From NCBI GenBank assembly GCA_008360955.1, contig LUCM01006593.1, forward strand, positions 54,393 to 118,392: a DNA stretch of 64,000 nt, in the 5' to 3' direction. The notes beneath the pieces are model-generated. The model was not told the origin of the DNA, ran no database searches, and saw only the letters and a list, made by a program, of their open reading frames with translations. Below are positions 37,301 through 52,300 of this stretch, piece by piece. The stretch is from Fasciolopsis buskii. Lineage: Eukaryota > Platyhelminthes > Trematoda > Plagiorchiida > Fasciolidae. The position numbers and the translations under genes are program-made. The first letter of the stretch is position 1. Each line of letters opens with the position of its first letter.

Positions 37301-40300
37301 CCGGTTTCACATCCGCAAAAAGCTGGCGTAGTGATTGAATACCACACAGCTTGAGATGCTTCAATCCCTTTGCTCATGTCCACATTATTCCCGGACAGCA
37401 GTTGCTGCACCCGAACCGTTACCGCGCCTAGCCAATTGGGATCATATTTGGTGTCTCATACAAGGTGGCAGGCATCATGGCCCTTATGAATCCTATCGAC
37501 AATTTCACCTAGTTCCAGGTGCACATTGGTTTCTTGTCCTTGTCTCTGGTCACATACAGTTCGCGATAAACCCCCACGACCCATGGATGTAGTATAGTAT
37601 CTCCGATTCTGAGGGCAGTATAACATCCATTCTGGATATTACGTTATTGGTAATGTAGTAAGTCTAATTACCAAACTTCATTTGTCTAGCTACGACGAAG
37701 ACCCGTCTGTTGGCCAACTGAAAAAAACTGACGTGACAAAAGTATCGTACCATCCCTTGGGTTTTTTACGCAATCTAAGCAAGCTAACAGCGAATGAAAC
37801 GGCTGTCTTCAGTGCAGAACCTAAGCACACTTTTCGAGCATAACACTCAAGAGATTTCGGGACACCACCCTGTCAACCGAGCCACTACCGATACGATTAT
37901 TCAACATTCGATTTTAGACGCACGGATGGGCTTACTCAATACCCTCTTCATATGACAAAGACCAATGTGAGGAATGTATCTGTCGCAGCTTCAGCGATAA
38001 ATTTGCGAAGCTAACTGTCAACATAACCACACGCTCATAATGATCTTGAGGTTGATGAAGAGCACTAAATTAATAAGGTCAGGTAAACCATTTCTATATA
38101 GCCCACAGGCAAATAACTTTGGAAATTATCAAAAGGTCGACCGCATTTATCATGCGCGAGCCACACACAGCAATGAACCTGGTTTTAGTCCCTGGATCGT
38201 TGTCGTCGGTCAATTTTCGTTCCATTCTAATAATACACGTGGCTGCTGGCGCCACCTCAAGTTGACTGCAGGTCAATTACATATTCTTATGACGTGAAAC
38301 AGCGCGTAGCTTTCCGGATCTATGCAACAGATTGTTTGGGTTTGATCTAGAGGGGAATGTAGTTAGCGCAAAATGGACAAGCGACGCAACCTGTGGAGAA
38401 TGGAGGAGTTATGGTTTATAAATTAGTCACTACAGGAGGAAAGTGGAAAACCACATAACAGCTAAACACAGCTGGGTTACTTCTGACCTCTAATAATACC
38501 TCTGATAGCGCGCACCGAAACTGTATCCACTGTGGTTATTGATCTTACACAAATATTGTTTCCATCAGAATTATGCCGGGCCTCAAAACTCATATCTAGC
38601 CAAAGCGTGTTATCGTTCCGCCGATTAAATACCAACCTTAAGACCATTTGGGCTACGCTGATGCTAAAACTATTTCGAAATCAGAGAATATATGGACCGA
38701 ACAGTGAACAACAGGTCGTTCTGAAATGCAAGTGATCCTTGGCCGATAAGATGGTTTGGAATCCTGCATACACTGCGCTTAAAAGGTACGCTAAGGATCC
38801 AGAGTGGAACGGCCACCCCAGCTTGCATCATTTATGGAGAAACTCAGGGGGTTCAGTAATTTTGTCGCGATTTTTTTGCAACTTCCTTCATAATTTCATC
38901 CCCGTTAAGGCTAAAAAACCAACATTTTGTGTCTGGTGGTAGATGGCGGCTAACTATCGCCAAGCTCGTTACAACACCTGACCATTTGAAATTTTAGGTG
39001 GAGTCCAATGGCACTTTTGGATTCAGGGTCATGGTTTTCGGATTCCCCTCCCAGTGTGTTGGCCTCTAGCGGCTATGGAGCGTGCCCTTCTATGGCACTC
39101 ATGCGATAGGAAAATCGCAAGATAAAAAGGAAACAATCGGGACCTATTCCAGTCATCTGACAGAAAAACTGCACAACCTGCCATACGCATTAATATCTCT
39201 GTCAAATACGTTCTGCTGAATTCTATAAACCGCAAGGATAAGAAACTCATAGACAGTTAAAAAACCATCCAATTGCCAAGATAACGAACCTCATCAAAAC
39301 TGTCCGGATCGTACCAACGAAGAATCAACGGATCATCAACGTCGGAATCTATTCGCGCCTGACTGGACAAACGAGGACCAGAATAACCCTGACAAACAAC
39401 AAACGCTTCCAGACTGGAATTCCGACTCGACCGCGGTTTGGCAAAGGTGACTGCACCGTCAAACAGACAGCGGAGTTGGGAACCTAACAGACCGGAATCA
39501 CGACTACGGAACACTTTGGCCACAAATGTGCCGTCGCGTTGCAAAATTCGAGAACATATTGTCAGTGCAGCTAAAATTAGATGGGACTGAACGTAGTCGT
39601 CCAGGTCATGAAGCCCGGTGACTAAAAAAAATAGAGAGGATCAAGTTCATTACATGACTTGGTAAATTGAAACATTGAGAACAGATAGAACAGTGGTGCG
39701 TTCGAGCCGGAAAATTGTTGATCGTGCACACGTTTTATGGTTTCAACGCAGTTTTTGCTTAAATCGATGGTAAAAGGGTAAAGTGGGTCCGACCAGAGTC
39801 GGAAAAAGGTATTCAGCAGAAATTAGTTCCACATAAAAGGTTCAGTCTGGATAGCCCTTGAAAATCGCGACGCAAAATATCCGACAAAACTACCAGAAAT
39901 TACGCACGCTCGGAACCGGAAAATGAATACCCACGAAAAAAAACAATTTAAATCAACGAGGCTAATGATTGCCATATTCCCATCATGACAAAATGCTTAG
40001 GCGCCCACGGATTTCATAGACTCGGAAAATCAATCTTTTGACGCCGAAATCGTAAAAGAGAATGCTCACATTCGCACAAGAGAACGTCGAAAGTATCAAG
40101 TGATTCAACAAGCCGCTGCAGTCTGTGGCATCCATGCATTCGAAATACTTCTCCGTCTACACGCTTATTCACTTATGAATTTATTTTCGCTCGCCAGCCA
40201 TCATTCTGTTCATTTTGTTGTCAAACACACGGTGCTGCAAACATCGCGCGTCTATAAGAGGACACTCGACTCAATCCAGTTGTTACAACGGTCGGTTTCA

Positions 40301-43300
40301 GTCCACATAACCAGCACAAAAGTGTTTTGGTTTCCATCGCTACCTCACACCACCATCTATTCAGAGGAGAAAAGAGAATGTAAAAAAAGACTAATTACAA
40401 AATAATACATTGGAGAAGTACACAGAAAAGAACGGATTTTAAATGCAACAACGCAACTGACTGCAACACGGAGCCATATCACCCACTGTCTCCAACCGCC
40501 GATTGGGGGACGTCAACCAGGTAATCTAACCGCAACTACACGGGTCAGTTCGCCGTTTAAGGTTTCGATACTTTTTTCCGTGTCATCGACTGACCATCCC
40601 CACCCATCTTCCGACCATCACCTGCCTCGAACAACAGCATATAACGAGGTCGCCATTCTGTCGGCATGCCCAAAACATTTCCTAACCACTTTAATCGATT
40701 CATATTCAGTGTGTCCTAAAGATTAAATCCTATGCCCCAGTGTCTCATGCCGAATTTCTGAGTTGGCGACGAAATGTCTCCATCATATTCTACCAATAGC
40801 ACGAATGCAAATGTTTAAACACTAGAAATCTGAACATCATCTTCTGTACATGATTATGCTCTGGTTTTGGTGGCTACTTGACAGCACCGTATATGTAACA
40901 GATAAACAAACAAAAAAGTTAGAAGTAAATGCTGGTAATGACAGATGACATGTACTAACATGAAACTATTCATCATGCGGTATGAACACTCAAACCAAAA
41001 TTAAGATACCACGGAAGCACTGTACAGTTGTTTCATCCTGGGCAGGAGATATCAGCCGTCCATTTCTATCGCATCCGAACCGAGACACAAACACAAAACG
41101 ACTGTGGATCGAAAATAGTAACCGTTTGACTAATCGAGTTGGATTTTATTGACTTATTGGATATCACATGATACAGTGCTTATTGATTTCCGGTTTCACA
41201 TCCGCAAAAAGCTGGCGTAGTGATTGAATACCACACAGCTTGAGATGCTTCAATCCCTTTGCTCATGTCCACATTATTCCCGGACAGCAGTTGCTGCACC
41301 CGAACCGTTACCGCGCCTAGCCAATTGGGATCATATTTGGTGTCTCATACAAGGTGGCAGGCATCATGGCCCTTATGAATCCTATCGACAATTTCACCTA
41401 GTTCCAGGTGCACATTGGTTTCTTGTCCTTGTCTCTGGTCACATACAGTTCGCGATAAACCCCCACGACCCATGGATGTAGTATAGTATCTCCGATTCTG
41501 AGGGCAGTATAACATCCATTCTGGATATTACGTTATTGGTAATGTAGTAAGTCTAATTACCAAACTTCATTTGTCTAGCTACGACGAAGACCCGTCTGTT
41601 GGCCAACTGAAAAAAACTGACGTGACAAAAGTATCGTACCATCCCTTGGGTTTTTTACGCAATCTAAGCAAGCTAACAGCGAATGAAACGGCTGTCTTCA
41701 GTGCAGAACCTAAGCACACTTTTCGAGCATAACACTCAAGAGATTTCGGGACACCACCCTGTCAACCGAGCCACTACCGATACGATTATTCAACATTCGA
41801 TTTTAGACGCACGGATGGGCTTACTCAATACCCTCTTCATATGACAAAGACCAATGTGAGGAATGTATCTGTCGCAGCTTCAGCGATAAATTTGCGAAGC
41901 TAACTGTCAACATAACCACACGCTCATAATGATCTTGAGGTTGATGAAGAGCACTAAATTAATAAGGTCAGGTAAACCATTTCTATATAGCCCACAGGCA
42001 AATAACTTTGGAAATTATCAAAAGGTCGACCGCATTTATCACGCGCGAGCCACACACAGCAATGAACCTGGTTTCAGTCCCTGGGTCAGTGCCGATCAAT
42101 AAACAGAGTCGTAAATCTGGACGACGTATCAGCACAAGCCTGTCGAAACAGACGCTGATTCAGACCACAACATCTCAAAAACAGACAATGGTGAACAGAG
42201 CAACTGAGCAGCATCTTTATCCTACCACTTCACCAAGAGCAGCCACTCAACACTTAATATAAGACTAGGTGACTAATTTGAGCGGACGATGACAACGAGA
42301 CGCTCGCCGCGATATCATAGCGCTGACGATGGCACTTCGATAGGTGATCAAACTGCCCAGCTCAGCGAATAAACCACTACCATCCTGTTGAACCTGATTA
42401 CTCTTTAACCTGCTATAATATATATATATATATATATTACACAGGTTCGAAAACAAGCACGAGGCCAACGCAACAACATGTAGACAGAACTTTACAGAAA
42501 GTGGATACAAGAGGGAAACTTAATAAACAACCACAAACCAACTTGTTTGTTTACCGTTTGTGATTTCCACAGACAAACTATGCAACATTACCGCCAGTGA
42601 CTTCGGTTCTGAACAGCATCTCTCAGCGTCTCCAACAAACAACAATCCTCATCTCTTGGATCCATACGAGAAAGACGAGAAGCCCAACCGAGGTTAACTT
42701 CTTCATGCCCCTACGCCAGACCAGCTCAGTTTGGACAACTATTAACCTTGCACCAACGTACCCTGGTTGTGATTACAGCATCGCCTGCTCAAACAAACAA
42801 AAAGAACGGAAAATAATGAAAGATCGACTGCAACATAGTAAGTTGAAGAACAACACAGGAAGATTTTGAATGCAAGAACGCTACGACAGTAGCACCGGGC
42901 TATATCAACTATTGTCTGTAACCGATGCTTCGCGGGGATCGCGTGGACCCCAAACCAGTGGTTCAATTGCACTTACGCCAATCAGTCCCCTGATCAAAAC
43001 TCTCCTGGATTTTGCCCATGTCATCAACTGACCAATCTGAACCATCCTCCAACCATTACCTGCCTCGAAGAACGACGTGCACAAAGAGGTAGTCACGCGG
43101 TGGGCACGAATGCAGCATGTCCCAAACACCTCAACCTATTAAAAATACCTCAATCTATACTTATTCAATGTCTGTTCCAAAGACAGGACCATAGGAATCA
43201 ACAGCCAACGCCCAACTTCGGAGCTACTTACAGAATTCACCCGTCATATCCCACCAATACTACGAAGACAACGGTGTTCAAACAACAAAAGTCCTCGCAT

Positions 43301-46300
43301 ATCTTCTGCTCCGAACAGCCATGTTTCGGAACCGTAGAGCAATATCGATCTCACCGCTCATAGTGCGTACTCGACTTCTGATCGATAACCGGATGTCACC
43401 TCGACGTCACAAATGCCTCAAGTTAGCAAACGTCAATCGGGCCTTCTGTATGCGCCAAGAAACTTCATCTGACATACGACCGCTGGGTGAGATATAACTA
43501 AACAGGTAACTAAAGCTGACCGCTTCAACTAGTTGGTCTACTGCAAGAGCAAGGTTCGGCTCTTAGCCAATCCAGTCCTGCAACACTATTTTACACTACG
43601 AAGGTGAAAAACGCATCCCAAACATACCCACACAATCGTTCAGACGATCAGCAAAAACCTGCAGTAAGTAGCACAACATTGTCCGCGCATTCTACGTCAG
43701 ACAAGTTCTTGTCTCAGCAAATATCAACACCACAATTCGCACATGATAATAGCGTCACATCCATCGTCATTTCAATGACAAAATTAAGAAGGAAAGGTGG
43801 AAGAGGGCAACCCTAACGAACAACACTTCCCCTTGCGAACTCCTGTGAAGCATCGTCAGCAGCGCGAACGCGGTTGCTCACAGGCACAGAAAGAATGAGT
43901 GAAAAAATTTCTCTAATTCTGTTGTGTGGCCGAGTTTGGTTGATCTATACGCACACTAAAGTACAAGATGTAAACACTAGCGTCGCACAATAACACAGCC
44001 TGTGACCCACCAGGGCACGAACAAACAATGAGGTTGGAGACACAATCGTTCGGGCTCAAGTCAAAAGGGCCAGCAGTTGCACAACGAACGGAACGGAACT
44101 GTTGCTCCCTTGAATGAGCAGCCACACAGAACAGAAGAAGGCGCGGAATACGAACAGCTGGCCCAGCCCGCTAGCGGAAGAAGACGAACAGAGAACACTC
44201 CCGCGCGTTTACTGGTGACCCATCAAAACAAGTCAGAAATCAAGTGAGCTCTATTGTTTATACAGTTGTGTAGGGTGGCCCTGGTCGGTATGCGAAACAG
44301 CCTATCACAGAACGATTTTTGATGAATCTTTTTGCGGACATAAAAATTTTCAACCGCGTAGTATTTAAAATAACGTCAATATTGGGAAAACGGCAGGTTC
44401 TTTTGGAAATTCAGCAAAAGAACTAAAATCCGAGGCACCAAAAACCCTAGAATTGCCACCGGCCGTGACGCCTCCCCTGACCATGGACAAATTCATCACT
44501 GAATGAGAGGCAAAGAACAAAACTGCACAATCCACTCAGTTGAAAGCCCCTTTCCGAGTAAGGAAGACGGAAATCGTGAACCTGCGGAAAAGGTGCCTAT
44601 GTTTCGAGAACCGCCGCAAATGAAGTTTCGGTCAATACAACCCCAACCGGAAAGGAAACGGGTATGACTCTGTCGCATATATATCGCAAATATTTCATAA
44701 TCCGTGCAGAGTAATGCCCGAGCAGTTTGGACATAGAGATTAACAAACTAATTCATGTGGTTGTTTTATGAGGACCCTTCAAGCTTCGGGAAAATCGGCA
44801 CAATCAGCGATTAATACAAATATTCAGAAATAGCTTCCCTGTACCAAGTGTTGCCGTAGCATTTTTCATAATTTCAATGTTAACACTTAGAAACCGTACT
44901 TCAAGAAGGACGTGGGCATTTCATATAGTCCGAGTTTAACATGCCTAAATCAAAAAGATTCCCGCCTGATCAAATATCAACGCTACTTTTACCACAAGAT
45001 GGTACAGCAATCTCCATACGCATCTTAAGGACAAAGTTAAAACAGAAAGATGGTTTACATACCACAGCCTATCACCCTAGCACAATTACCAATTCACACT
45101 ATTTATTAGGGATCTCTTCCCGTGCCCAGATTAACGCCGATATTACCAATTCACCACCGCACTTCAAGAAAGATGGGGACAATGCATCTGGTCAGGGTTT
45201 CTTATGCCCTTCAGGGGTACCTATCTCCCCGATTATCTCCATTTCCGATGGAGGGCTGGTATCCAACTGTATTGGTTCATTTGCAGGCCCAAGTAGGCCA
45301 ACTAAACCCTAAGTTGTTCTGCGTAACGTGCCAGTCGACACTTCTGAAAGTAAATCAATGTGCCATCGAATTCCTTAATCATCTCGCTTACGCTCAGTTT
45401 CCGTGAACCAGTATTTCCAATCAGTCAATAAAGATTGTGACCATTTCCGATACCTGCAACCTTTTCCATTTCCCTACGTTCTTATATCGACTACTTGCTC
45501 CCGGTCGTCTCCCATGGTTCTGGCTAGTTGACGTCTCATTGGTCTACGCATTTTATGGTACATTGCACTCGGAGCGACGGATCTGCGAGCATTCAACAGA
45601 CCAACTGAAGTCGAGGATATCCAACGTTTCGGAGGTTTGTGTGGGAAGGAGTCCTATGAAGCACTTACCGCTGAGTGCAGTGTTTCTTTCATCTGCTCCC
45701 AGTGTTCCCTCGGATCCTGGGCACCCTACTGAAACGATAACCATGTTGAAAGCCCAGATTAAAACTGAAGTCGGCGATTCTCCTCCAGAACCAGTTGTGC
45801 AGGACGCGTGAATTTCGTGTTCATGTGATCACACACTAGAAACAAACAAAAGCGAACACACCAAAACATGGTCTGAGTTCACAGGTGTGGACCAGAATGA
45901 CCGACAATACTCGACTGATTCACGCCACTGGTGACCGATGATAATGTGATCAGTCTGAGTTCAACCTTGTGGATGTGAAGGCGGACGCTTTCTAAGACAA
46001 AAACTGGTGATCGCCAGCAACGGTCTATCGTGGGAACAAGCTTGCATGAGACCGTTACAATTGTCGATGCAATCGATGGGGACGGAAAATTGGCCTTCAA
46101 AGTGACGTTCAATCTCTGCTGCGTAGCCTAACTGAGAATTGAAATCACCAATGACGGACGCGACGTCCGTTAAACGCACACTTTGGGATAATTCCCGACA
46201 GAACTTATCTTTGGCTTCAGGAAAACATCAATCAGTCGGTAAAGACACGATGGGCAAACAGCTACACTTCAGTGGAGTGTCACAGACGTACAGAACCGTT

Positions 46301-49300
46301 TAACCGAAATGCATACAGAACAACACTAAAAATAATAGAATGAAGGAGGTCGTCAAATGGATTGAGCATCTGTCACATAAAGGGTCAAAGGTCCGAATCC
46401 CAGATCTTCCAGTCGTTTTGGTGGCAGACGGTAAATCGACGTCGTCTAGCTCGTTACTCCACTTGATCTAGTGTGACCTTACATGATTATCTGCTACTTC
46501 AAGTTTCAGGGTCATGGATGTCGGTCTCCCCTCGTGTAGTGAACCCTAGTGGCCATGAGACATGCGCCTACTACTGCACTCATGCTTCAAGCATGCCGTA
46601 AAAAAATAGATATGGCAACAGAAAGAATAAAAGTTTTGTCTTCATCTTACGCCATTCAAGATAACCGGACTGCTGTTCTTCGTTTACGAGGAATGAGAGG
46701 TCAATAAACGTGCCTTAGAATTCTTGCCACTGACTGAAATGCTAACCCATATTAACCATCACCCCATGGCGAAAATAAGTTTCAACGCTTGGATCAAGTC
46801 GAAAAGTCACAACAGAAGGCAACCCAGGAGCTTAAGTACTCAGCCCTGAACCCCTAGGAAAAGAACCTATTTCGGTCTCAGAAATCTGGCAACATTGCAC
46901 CAATGCACATTGCGGAATAATCGAGAAAACTCCCGGTAGAATTCATCTTTCGCCCCAAGGGAGCTGCAATCGGTGGGCCCACAATCAGATACAACGAACA
47001 AACAACGATGCCTCAGGCGACTGCTATTGACATGTACTATACTGTCCAACCGAAGTGCATATAAACGACTATTGAATGGGATCCAGTCTAATAGTAAACG
47101 CCCTGCTCGCATACTCAGAGTGATCCCAATACCAGGCAAACCGCGAGCGCTCGAAACCGGATCAGCGGGTACGCAAAGAGTGAAGCAAGAAAATGATATT
47201 GTGTCTGAACTACGAAGAGTGACCACGGAAGTGCGATCTTGTATATGCGTTTCGGGGGCACAGCATATATCCATTTTAAAAGTTCTAGGAGTTCTAGCTA
47301 GTGCAGCTTATTGCTCTATTCAGTTGAGTGTGCAGACATCCAAGGCAGCTAAGTGGTGCGAACACTTAGGTTTAAGTAATGCTTGCGAACTATTTCTTCC
47401 ACTTCCCGTGATGCTATTATTAGATAAATCCGTCACACCGCAACTGTTCGTGACAACTAGTGTTATCCCTGTATCAGAGGAACAGAAAGTAGAAGCGTTC
47501 CCTTTAGAAAAGATGGTGAATCTCCAAGGCCAAGTCATAACCTGAAAGCTGCATCACTTCTCCTAGCCTGCGCAAAAAGAGCACGAAAAGGAAGATGATG
47601 AGCAGGCATATGCAGCACGTGTTTTAGCCACCGAAGGTGACGTAGAACGAATGCCTCAAAAGAGTACGACCGCAACGAATCAAACCGCAGCACCAACCAA
47701 TTAGGAGCAATCGCCCGAAAAAGCAACAAAGACTAGTTCAAAAGCATTTTTCAATAGACAAAGGCTGCGGTAGCAACAAACAGGTGCAGCAGAACCAGAA
47801 CTCAGATAGACAGCACGACTCTCCCAGCTGAAAGCAACAGTTTAACTCGTCACTCAGACCAATCGAACATCACAGAGGGAGGCCAGAAGAACGAAAGCAA
47901 ATCTTCGGCACACGGTCGAATCGGCTTGGGAATGTTCAACCAGTCAGAACATGGACCTCGTGTGAGCGCGGTATGGAAAAGAACAATATACAGGGTCGAA
48001 CAAAGTCTGGGGACTGTGACTTGCTTCGCTGTGCAATGAACATTCTTCCTACAGGACGACTGCCAGCACCCAACATATGACGACGCACCACGTCATTGCT
48101 TCTCGGATTTTCCAACCAGGAACCAACAGTACTTCGGAGACATCAGTGGTCGAACAAATAGAGACGCCTTGGAGTCTCAACAAGGAGCGGCCAGGTCTCG
48201 CAGACGTAAAGAACACTACGAACTGTGGCATTGTAAACCATTCCCTTGAGGGAAAGAGGGATGTCGCGGCGGCGCTACAAGTATCGCAGGTTCGCGAAAG
48301 GTGTTCGGACTTTCGCAATTCATGATGAAACCTCTTATCCAATACCGTCAGGCTCCCGAGGGACTTGAAGCTATTGACTACTTCTAAATGACCTTCACAA
48401 AGGGTGGGTTCAGCTGCGGGTTCCCGTCAGGCTTGAACAAGTACCTTGCACTATGAAGGTGCAAAGCACATGCCGTACCTAGATACCTCGATCGCCCAGC
48501 GGCCCAGCGCGCGTTGAATTGCCTGTGCGCTGTCCTTAACCAAGGCAATATCATCAGCACATTCTAAGTCAAACATTGTCCCCTGAGGGGAGTTCAATTC
48601 CACCGTCCAAAAGACCAGCTAAAGCGCCCTGTAGGACATCTTCTATGACAAGTTGAAGAGAAATGGGGAACACAGGGCAGCCCAGCCGTACTCCATTGAC
48701 AAAAATCCCTAATCCGACCAGAGGTATGACGGTACAACTCTTTGAGAACCGGCACATACTCCTCAGATACTCCATTCCTAAACAAACAATGTCACAGTGC
48801 AAGCCTATTATCAGAGTTAAAGGCTGCGCGAATATCTACGAACACAATGATGTTGGCGCGAAACCTGGCCTGTTCATCACGAGTTTGCCCTTCACGTGTG
48901 TTACACAACTTGCGAAGAATAACGGAGGAAAACAGCTTTGAAGCTATCGGGATCAAGTTAATATCTCGATGATTAGCGCAGTTACTACGCAAGCCCTTTT
49001 TAAAAATGGGGACAACGATCGACTATTTCCACGAGGAGGGGACTTTATCGGAGTAGTACATCTTTGAGAACAAAACATAAAGATCTCCGACTATTTCAAA
49101 TCCTCCATCTTTAGATACAGCTGGGGAAAGCCCATTGCAGCCTGGCGCTTTATGACGTCCAAAGACTCAAATTTCCCTGAGGATTACCGCTTCAGTTGGT
49201 AGATCTGTTGTAAAAATCCACTGGACACTTGCCGGAATAGCTGCGGGAGGCGCTGACGCTGAGGACCAGCCAAATAGTGCCTCAAACTGATCCGTTTAAT

Positions 49301-52300
49301 GTACAAGACGACGCTGCAGGTTGTGGATAGGCAGAATTGTCAGTTTCATAGATCGTTTCCCTGTTAGTGACTTGGATGAGGTGAAACAGCCTGCGCGATT
49401 TTCCCTTAGAGGCGGCACGTTCCATTTCCAAAGTTTGTTGAGACCACCGGATCTCGCGGTCCCTACGAATGCTTACATTGGGGTTTACTTCTCGTCACCA
49501 GCCGGGGCGGAGTGGCGTGTGTCAAGAGGGCGCAAAGTCCCATCAGAAATCCCCGTTAACACAACGCGACGGGCCAGACCGCAACTCACCAAATCAGGTG
49601 AGTGCAAAGTATTCTTGATAAGCAACCACCGATCATTTATAACTAGACCGCCGGTTACTAGTCAAGTGCGAAAATCGATTTCTTATAACATCGAACATAA
49701 ATGGATAAAAAGCACATCTATATAACATTTTTTTCAGGTGCTAGGATTAACATACCGTCAGGCGCCCCATCACAAACTACTAGTTGGGCCAGTTGACCGT
49801 CGAAGTGACGAATGATTTTACTCGCAGTTACACCACTTGTAATGTCCCCCTGAATTTGAATCACACCCGGTATCGGGGCCATAGTCTGTAAGTCCACGGC
49901 AACTATTCTCACCTGTGGAAGAAGAAAAGTAAGCCGATCAAAAGATATCAATTTTTGTTCGTTCAAAAAAATGTGGTACACAAACAAAAAGGTACGAGAA
50001 AGAACCATTTGCAGCCGTGAATCAGGACGAGTGTTTTGGACTAATGCTCTCGCCCTCTGGTCCAACTCAAGTCCATTACTGATACAAAGACCGTCTAATC
50101 TATTAATCAGCTCGCATGCATATGCGTGGCACCCGTACATTTTCACCCTTCTGTATTTTGTACATCACCACTTTCTACGCGACGTTTGCTGTCTTGCGAA
50201 ATAAAAGACATGTTTGCTTTGAACAATCGCCTGAATTATTGAGGGTCGTTTTTGATTCCCGTTTACGTACCCATCATCATCATTAGCGTTCAGCGTTAAA
50301 CAGCAAGGCAAGCCTCACTGACCGCTGCCCTTCCCAAGAGTTACATGTTTATATAAAAGAGTGAATATTCAATGGGAACAGGGAGTGGACCTACACAAGC
50401 GGGATAAGATAAGATGCTGCTGCAGCGAACAAACGGAACACAGTCTAACTGTACAAACGCACGTTTTCAATCATTCTGATTCGATAGAAAATGACAGCAC
50501 GATCGCCACTGTTCACGGTTCCCTGCCACATCCTTCAGTGCATCCAGCCAGCAAGTCGACGAGTCTTTCGCACCCCAACCACGAAGACGTGAGACACCTA
50601 CTTTACCTAACTTCGCTGTACATCTTCTCATTCCACGTTGCCAGCTCATCTGTTGGCTTTCACATGGCTTCTTCCATTCCTTGGGAGGAACACAAAATAG
50701 GGCATGATATGGTCCACGAGTGTTCGCCATACGCAACACGTGACCCAACCTGCGTAGTCTACTGAGTTTCATACGCTGAAACAAGCCATTCTCAGAAGTG
50801 GCACCCAATACCAGATTCCTAACCTCAATATTACTCACCCGGTCACTCCATCCAATCCTAGCCATACTACGTAAACATCGGTTGCCGAAAACCTCCAACC
50901 GACGAACATCGCCCACACGCATACTCCATGTCTCGCAACCGTACAACAGAACTGAACGCACTGCAGCACAGTACACACGACCTTTCAACTTCAGTGAAAT
51001 ATCAGGCCGACGCCACAAGTGCTTCAATCCAGCGCAAGCTGCACGAGCCTTGGATATACGCATACCTACCTCCACTCCCGAGCTGCCATCGTTGGACACG
51101 CAGCTACCAAGGTAGGTGAAACGGTCCACAGTCGTTAGTTCCTCTCCGCCCAGTATCAAGCTCGGCACTACCGTCGTCCAGTCCTGTAACACCACTTTGC
51201 ACTTTGAAGGTGCAAAGCTCCTGACAAACCGAGCGACCGAACTCGACAGTCTATCTAGTGCCCGTTGTGCATGGTCCGCAGACTCGAACAGGCACACGAC
51301 GTCGTTTGTGTAATCTAGGTCGCATAGCTTTCTTCCATTTCCCAGTTCGACTCCTACATCCTGGAGACCTCCTAAAGCATCTTCCATCACCTCGTCCATG
51401 ACGAAGTTGAACAGGAATATAGAGAGATGGGACACCCTTGTCGAATGCCACTAGTTGTTTCGATTGACCGTCACAGTTCACCGTATACCCTAACGCAACC
51501 ATAGGTATACGAATACAATGCTCGCAACAGGTTCACAAACTTCGTTGGCATACCCTTCCGGTGGAAAGCACTGAGTAGTGCCGGTCGATCCACAAAGTCG
51601 AAAGCACCTTTCAAGTCGATCGTAGGGCGGCGGTGCGTGTGGCGCGTTTCGAGTATCTGTCGAAGAGTGAATATTTGGTCGATGCAACCTCGACCTGGCC
51701 GAAATCCGGCCTGTTGTTCGCGGATATTACTCTCGCGAATCGGTGTCAAAGGGCACAGCGTTATCGAAGCTAACATCTTAGTAACTGTCGGAATTAAACT
51801 AATCCCACGATGATCGCTGCAATCATTCCGTGTGCCCTTCTTGAAGATGCGTACAATCAGCGACTCGCCCCGTGATAACGGAATACGCTCCTCGTTCCAA
51901 ATATCACAAAGCAAGGAGTTAAGTAATTTCACCAGAGCTTCCCCACCCAATTTGAAAAGAACTGGGGGGAGTTTGTCGGGGCCGGCTGCTTTCCCCCTCT
52001 TCAGAAGCCGAATATTCGACTCCACTTCCACTTCCGTTGAGAAATCAAGTGACACTTCCCAAGGATTTGCAGCTGCAGACGTCGGCCTAAATACGTTAGC
52101 GTGTGGCCAGCTAAATTGATCCTTGAAATGCTCTGCCCAACAGTCCAGTCTTTCCTGTCTATCATGGATGAGCTCTAAATTCCAATCGCACACGACTTCA
52201 CTAACCCAAGTTCGCCGCCCAACGCTGTCGCGTATAAGCTTAAACGGCATTTGACTGTTGCCTGAGGCGGTCGCTTCCTCCATATCTTCAGTTACCTTAA

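Noticed and set aside
42310..42345. GCTGACGATGGC near a (TA)n tract, considered as another hammerhead
   Set aside because: No GAAA at the right spacing and no stem II or stem I pairing.
44941..45811. Plus-strand open frames that recur at 61376-62027
   Set aside because: They are antisense shadows of RTE reverse transcriptase. Their duplication comes from the repeated RTE segment, not from a gene family.
46973..47545. 190-codon plus-strand open frame
   Set aside because: It is antisense to an RTE endonuclease fragment whose protein motifs are clear on the minus strand.
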